NCBI GenBank assembly: GCA_016935595.1
Contig: JAFGQQ010000010.1
Coordinates: 1-18,758, forward strand
Length of the DNA stretch: 18,758 nucleotides
Source of the DNA: Bacteroidales bacterium
Lineage (GTDB): Bacteria > Bacteroidota > Bacteroidia > Bacteroidales > UBA10428
Direction: 5' to 3'
Shown: piece after piece, positions 15,957 to 18,758 of the stretch
Layout of the letters: each line of letters starts with the position of its first letter
Position numbering within the stretch: the first letter of the stretch is position 1
Translations under genes and position numbers: made by a program
The notes under the pieces: generated by a model
The model's database searches: none
The model's input: only the letters and a program-made list of their open reading frames with translations
What the model was told of the DNA's origin: nothing

Positions 15957-16970
15957 TTAAACCATCGGGTATTTCTTAAAAATATTATCCGAATTCATTA
16001 ATATATCAATGTATTGTGCACGTTTATATACAAAAGGATCAGTTATTTTTTTCTTTGAAAGTTTGCCCCTGAAATCTTCAATTTTCGAATAATTTTTCTT
16101 ATTCATCCAGGCTTCTATATCTTCGAGAATTTTTTCAATAATTCCGTTTCTGTTTTTATACAATGTGCTAACAATTTGAACAGCATTTGCCCCGGCAAGT
16201 AACATTTTTATCACATCTTCTCCCGTATAAATACCTCCGTTAGCACAAATACTGGCTTTAATTTTATTATATAATAATCCGGAAAAACGAAGGGCCAGCT
16301 TATTATCGCTTTCACTGCTTAAATCGTAAGGGAAAAAATGTTTTTCATTATAAATATCAATTTCGGGTTGGAAAAACCGGTTAAAAATAATTACAGCATC
16401 TGCTTTTGCTTCATCTAATTTTGAAATAAACTGTAAAGGGCTTGAATAAAAAGGGCTTAATTTTACACTTACAGGAATTTTAACTTTTTGTTTTACAGCT
16501 TTTAAAATTTGAATTTGTTTGTTTTCAACATCTTCAGGTGATTGGTCAAACTCTACGGGTACTGCATAAAAATTCAGTTCAAGGCCATCAACGCCTGTTT
16601 CTTCAATCAGTTGTGCATATTCAACCCAGGTTTCTTTATAGATTGCATTTAAACTTGCAAAAACAGGTATAGAAACTGTTTGTTTAATTGCTTTTAAATT
16701 TAACAAGTATTCCTTTGGACCAGCATGTTCAATATTTGGAAACAAAGATATCATTTCGGCATGCCTTTCACTGTATTCGTCCATAGTTTCCTGCAATTCA
16801 AGACTTTCTAATTGTATTTGTTCTTCGAAAAGCGATTTATATACAATTGCTGCCGCACCTTCAATTTCCCATTTTTTAACAGTTGTTGAATTTTTAACCA
16901 TGTTATTTGCACCAATAATTATGGGATTTTTTAATTCAATTCCCATATAAATAGTTTTTAAATCAGCCAT
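15957..16970 (-). CDS. Dihydroorotate dehydrogenase-like FMN protein
   Basis: The 337-residue protein has the TIM-barrel fold of the DHOD family. Typical FMN-site segments are KLSPF (170-174), IIFNRFFQPE (194-203), ANGGIYTGED (243-252) and QIVSTLYKNR (265-274). However, where class 1 enzymes have the catalytic Cys or Ser in NLSCPN, this protein has ELNFYAVP (131-138), with neither in the place of the catalytic residue. It is thus unlikely to be the PyrD of pyrimidine synthesis and belongs to a separate DHOD-like group of unknown reaction. It has no membrane-anchor helix and should be cytosolic. It stands alone: no pyr gene is nearby, an intrinsic terminator follows it, and the divergent larE starts 270 bases away. 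Confidence 0.85.
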   Translation of the reverse strand: MADLKTIYMGIELKNPIIIGANNMVKNSTTVKKWEIEGAAAIVYKSLFEEQIQLESLELQETMDEYSERHAEMISLFPNIEHAGPKEYLLNLKAIKQTVSIPVFASLNAIYKETWVEYAQLIEETGVDGLELNFYAVPVEFDQSPEDVENKQIQILKAVKQKVKIPVSVKLSPFYSSPLQFISKLDEAKADAVIIFNRFFQPEIDIYNEKHFFPYDLSSESDNKLALRFSGLLYNKIKASICANGGIYTGEDVIKMLLAGANAVQIVSTLYKNRNGIIEKILEDIEAWMNKKNYSKIEDFRGKLSKKKITDPFVYKRAQYIDILMNSDNIFKKYPMV

Positions 16971-17240
16971 TTTCTGTAATTTTAAATCGTTTTAATTAAT
17001 AATAAATTTATATAACTATAGCTTATTTATTTAAGAATAAACAAAATGTATAATTGAACGTTATTTTAAATTAAGTATTAAAATCAAAAAAAATTTTTAT
17101 ATTTTTTCTTAAACTTAAGAAATTCAAATTAATTATTTATAAAAACAACTAAAATTTTTAAATGTTTAAAAGCAAAAAAATCTTGTTATATATAATAAAT
17201 TTTAAAATCTTTACTTTTAATGTACTGAAAGGTAAAATAT
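16971..17240. other. Divergent intergenic region between the DHOD-like gene and larE
   Basis: This 270-base stretch is almost pure A/T. For larE the best -7 candidate is TACTTTTA at 17212-17219, one base off consensus, with no good -33. For the minus-strand gene a TTTTG near 17046-17042 has the wrong spacing to TA. I see no RNA gene, riboswitch or convincing repeat in it. Confidence 0.5.
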
Positions 17241-18026
17241 ATGTATAATGCTTTGAAAAAAATCCGGAATTATTTTAATCCTGACCAGGAATATATACTA
17301 ATGTTTTCGGGAGGAGTTGACAGTTCGTGTATATTAGGCGCAGCTATTGATGCTAATATTAATATTAACCCCGTCTGGATTAATAACGGCTTAAACCGTG
17401 CAACAGAAAAAGAAATTATACAACAGGCCAATAACCTGGGCGCTAAAAATTTAAAAATCATTAATATTGAAACAAATAAAGAAATTTGTGCAAATCCGGT
17501 CAATCGCTGCTACTTATGTAAAAAAAGCATCTTAAATTCAATAAATAAACCAAACAAAATAATAGTTGATGGAACAACAAAAAGCGATTTGGGCAATTAC
17601 AGGCCGGGATCAAAAGCTTTGGATGAATATTCTGTAAAATCAATTTTAGCAGAATGCGGAATTGATAAAAAAACAGCAACTGATATAGCTATTCATTTCG
17701 GGGCCAGCGCCAATTTAGCCGGGATGGAAAGTTGTCTGGCAACACGATTTAATTATAATTTACAAATAACTCGGGAAAAAATTGATGTTATTAGAAATAT
17801 TGAACGATTTATTATACAACAAACTGGTGATTATAATGTAAGATGCAGAATTGACGATGAAGACCATATGAGGATTGAATTAACAAACGAGGATGCTTTC
17901 GCAAAATTAGTACTAAAAGATTTTAGTGAAAAAATCATCAATTTAAGCAAAGGAATTACTATGTTTGTCACGCTGGATTTAAAACCTTCCAGGCCGAATG
18001 AATATGATAAAAGAATTAAAAAATGA
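17241..18026 (+). CDS. larE: LarE-family sulfur transferase for the nickel-pincer nucleotide cofactor
   Basis: LarE inserts the two sulfurs into the pyridinium precursor of the nickel-pincer nucleotide. The 261-residue protein begins with a PP-loop ATP-pyrophosphatase motif FSGGVDSS (22-29). GTTKSDLGNYRPG is the usual second conserved segment, and VTLDLKPSRPNE the (altered) C-terminal one. C90 and C93 (RCYLCK) plus C165 (SCLATR) are present. C165 matches the position of the sacrificial cysteine Cys176 in Lactobacillus plantarum LarE; the set of three cysteines is also that of LarE proteins holding a [4Fe-4S] cluster. The C-terminal tail departs from the common GYRSGSMNE. The stop overlaps the start of larB (ATGA), which supports the family call over other PP-loop enzymes. 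Confidence 0.87.
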   Translation: MYNALKKIRNYFNPDQEYILMFSGGVDSSCILGAAIDANININPVWINNGLNRATEKEIIQQANNLGAKNLKIINIETNKEICANPVNRCYLCKKSILNSINKPNKIIVDGTTKSDLGNYRPGSKALDEYSVKSILAECGIDKKTATDIAIHFGASANLAGMESCLATRFNYNLQITREKIDVIRNIERFIIQQTGDYNVRCRIDDEDHMRIELTNEDAFAKLVLKDFSEKIINLSKGITMFVTLDLKPSRPNEYDKRIKK

Positions 18027-18754
18027 ATTTTGACGAATTATACGAAAAAATTAAAAGTGGTGAAATTTCGAAGGAAGAGGCAAGAAAAAAAATTTCATTA
18101 GAGTTTATTAAAACAGCAAAAAAATCAATTATTGATGTTAACAGGGAACTTAGAACTGGTATACCGGAAATTATTTACGGGGAATACAAATCATTCTCGC
18201 AGGTTGTTGAAATAATTGAAAATTCATTAACAAGAGATCCTTTAGTAATAGTTTCTCGTTTTCCCGACAATAAAAAATTAGAAACTGCTTTTAAAGAAAA
18301 AAATCCTGTATTATACGGGGAAAAAATTGCCGTTATTGGCAATTTACCTGATATGAAAAAACCTGTCCTAGTAATAAGCGGAGGCGCAGCCGATCATTCG
18401 GTTGCGGAAGAAATTGAAATTTGTCTAAAAGCTTTAGGAAATAAACCTTTAATGTTCGAGGATAGGGGAATTGCCCATCCAACAAGGGTATTAGAGGCAA
18501 TTGAAGAAGGCTTAAACCAGGAAGTAAAAGTAATTATAGTAATTGCAGGCATGGAAGGGGCTTTGTCTACTTTTGTTTCTTCATTTGTGGCTTTACCTGT
18601 AATTGGCGTACCCACTTCAATTGGTTACGGATACAACGCAAAACAATCGGCTTTAATTGCCATGCTTTCGGCTTGTACGCCAAACCTTGCCATTGTAAAT
18701 ATTGACGGGGGAATTAGAGCTGCGGTAATAGCTTCATTAATTACGAATAATTAA
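18023..18754 (+). CDS. larB: LarB, nicotinate adenine dinucleotide carboxylase/hydrolase
   Basis: LarB starts synthesis of the nickel-pincer nucleotide by carboxylating the pyridinium ring of NaAD and releasing AMP. The 243-residue protein has the N-terminal helical part with ELRTGIPEIIYGEYKS and a C-terminal PurE-like domain with VISGGAADHSVAEEIE and IVIAGMEGALSTFVSS. Near the end come VIGVPTSIGYGYNAK and IVNIDGG. C218 (LSACTP) fits the cysteine that forms the covalent dinucleotide adduct in the L. plantarum enzyme (Cys221). The length is normal and the gene is complete, ending four bases before the window edge. larC, the nickel-insertion gene, is not visible and may follow. The four-base overlap with larE implies coupled translation. 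Confidence 0.93.
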   Translation: MNFDELYEKIKSGEISKEEARKKISLEFIKTAKKSIIDVNRELRTGIPEIIYGEYKSFSQVVEIIENSLTRDPLVIVSRFPDNKKLETAFKEKNPVLYGEKIAVIGNLPDMKKPVLVISGGAADHSVAEEIEICLKALGNKPLMFEDRGIAHPTRVLEAIEEGLNQEVKVIIVIAGMEGALSTFVSSFVALPVIGVPTSIGYGYNAKQSALIAMLSACTPNLAIVNIDGGIRAAVIASLITNN

Positions 18755-18758
18755 AAAA

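Noticed and set aside
17241..18026. PP-loop protein as another member of the superfamily (NadE, GuaA, QueC or a tRNA thiolase)
   Set aside because: The RCYLCK and CLATR motifs, the DLGNYRPG segment and the overlap with larB fit LarE; the synthetase-specific domains are missing.
1..18758. CRISPR arrays, tRNA or rRNA genes, insertion sequences, prophage or toxin-antitoxin genes
   Set aside because: No regularly spaced repeats, no cloverleaf-like segments, no transposase, integrase or short toxin-antitoxin pairs were seen on reading either strand.

Overview
The window reads as a chromosomal segment of an AT-rich member of the Bacteroidota, probably an anaerobic or facultative Bacteroidales-like lineage. 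Four things suggest this. The left edge carries a MurF-alanine racemase fusion typical of that phylum. Genes start without Shine-Dalgarno boxes. Several genes are preceded by the phylum-specific -7 element TAnnTTTG, sometimes with a TTTG at -33. The protein sequences of Era, the ECF sigma factor and the glycosyltransferase also have a Bacteroidota flavour. The genus cannot be told from the sequence alone.

Layout, left to right. Positions 1-1332 hold the 3' part of the murF-alr fusion, followed by a family 2-like glycosyltransferase (1380-2324). Positions 2507-7560 are a compact five-gene operon, hoxF-hoxU-hoxY-hoxH-hoxW. It encodes a complete NAD-linked (group 3d type) bidirectional [NiFe] hydrogenase plus its endopeptidase, behind a clear Bacteroidota promoter that overlaps an inverted repeat. 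Next come the ribosome-assembly GTPases era (7680) and der (8695), and a small putative lipoprotein (10057). After it, an RIC/YtfE-like hemerythrin di-iron protein (10578) abuts a LuxR-type regulator whose receiver domain lacks the phosphoacceptor Asp (11313).

A strong hairpin with a U-tract on the minus strand closes the convergent minus-strand block. Read from right to left, that block is: a dihydroorotate dehydrogenase-like flavoprotein (16970-15957), a terminator, a secreted or outer-membrane hypothetical protein (15911-15219), hisS (15128-13758), a flippase-like membrane protein (13722-12712) and an ECF sigma factor (12473-11970). The right end is a plus-strand pair with an ATGA overlap, larE-larB (17241-18754), for nickel-pincer nucleotide cofactor synthesis.

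How it works together. The Hox enzyme links H2 to NAD(H): HoxY/HoxH handle hydrogen and HoxF/HoxU handle NAD. HoxW trims the 24-residue tail of HoxH after nickel insertion. The lar pair points to a second, unrelated nickel enzyme such as a lactate-racemase-family protein, so the organism has at least two nickel-dependent systems. The general hyp maturation genes and larC are not in the window. No tRNA, rRNA, CRISPR array, insertion sequence or phage gene was seen. Most of the window is well-known families. The least explained parts are the Cys-less RIC-like protein with its degenerate regulator, the AACAAA/TTTGTT inverted repeats at promoters, and a terminator fused to a start codon at 15911.
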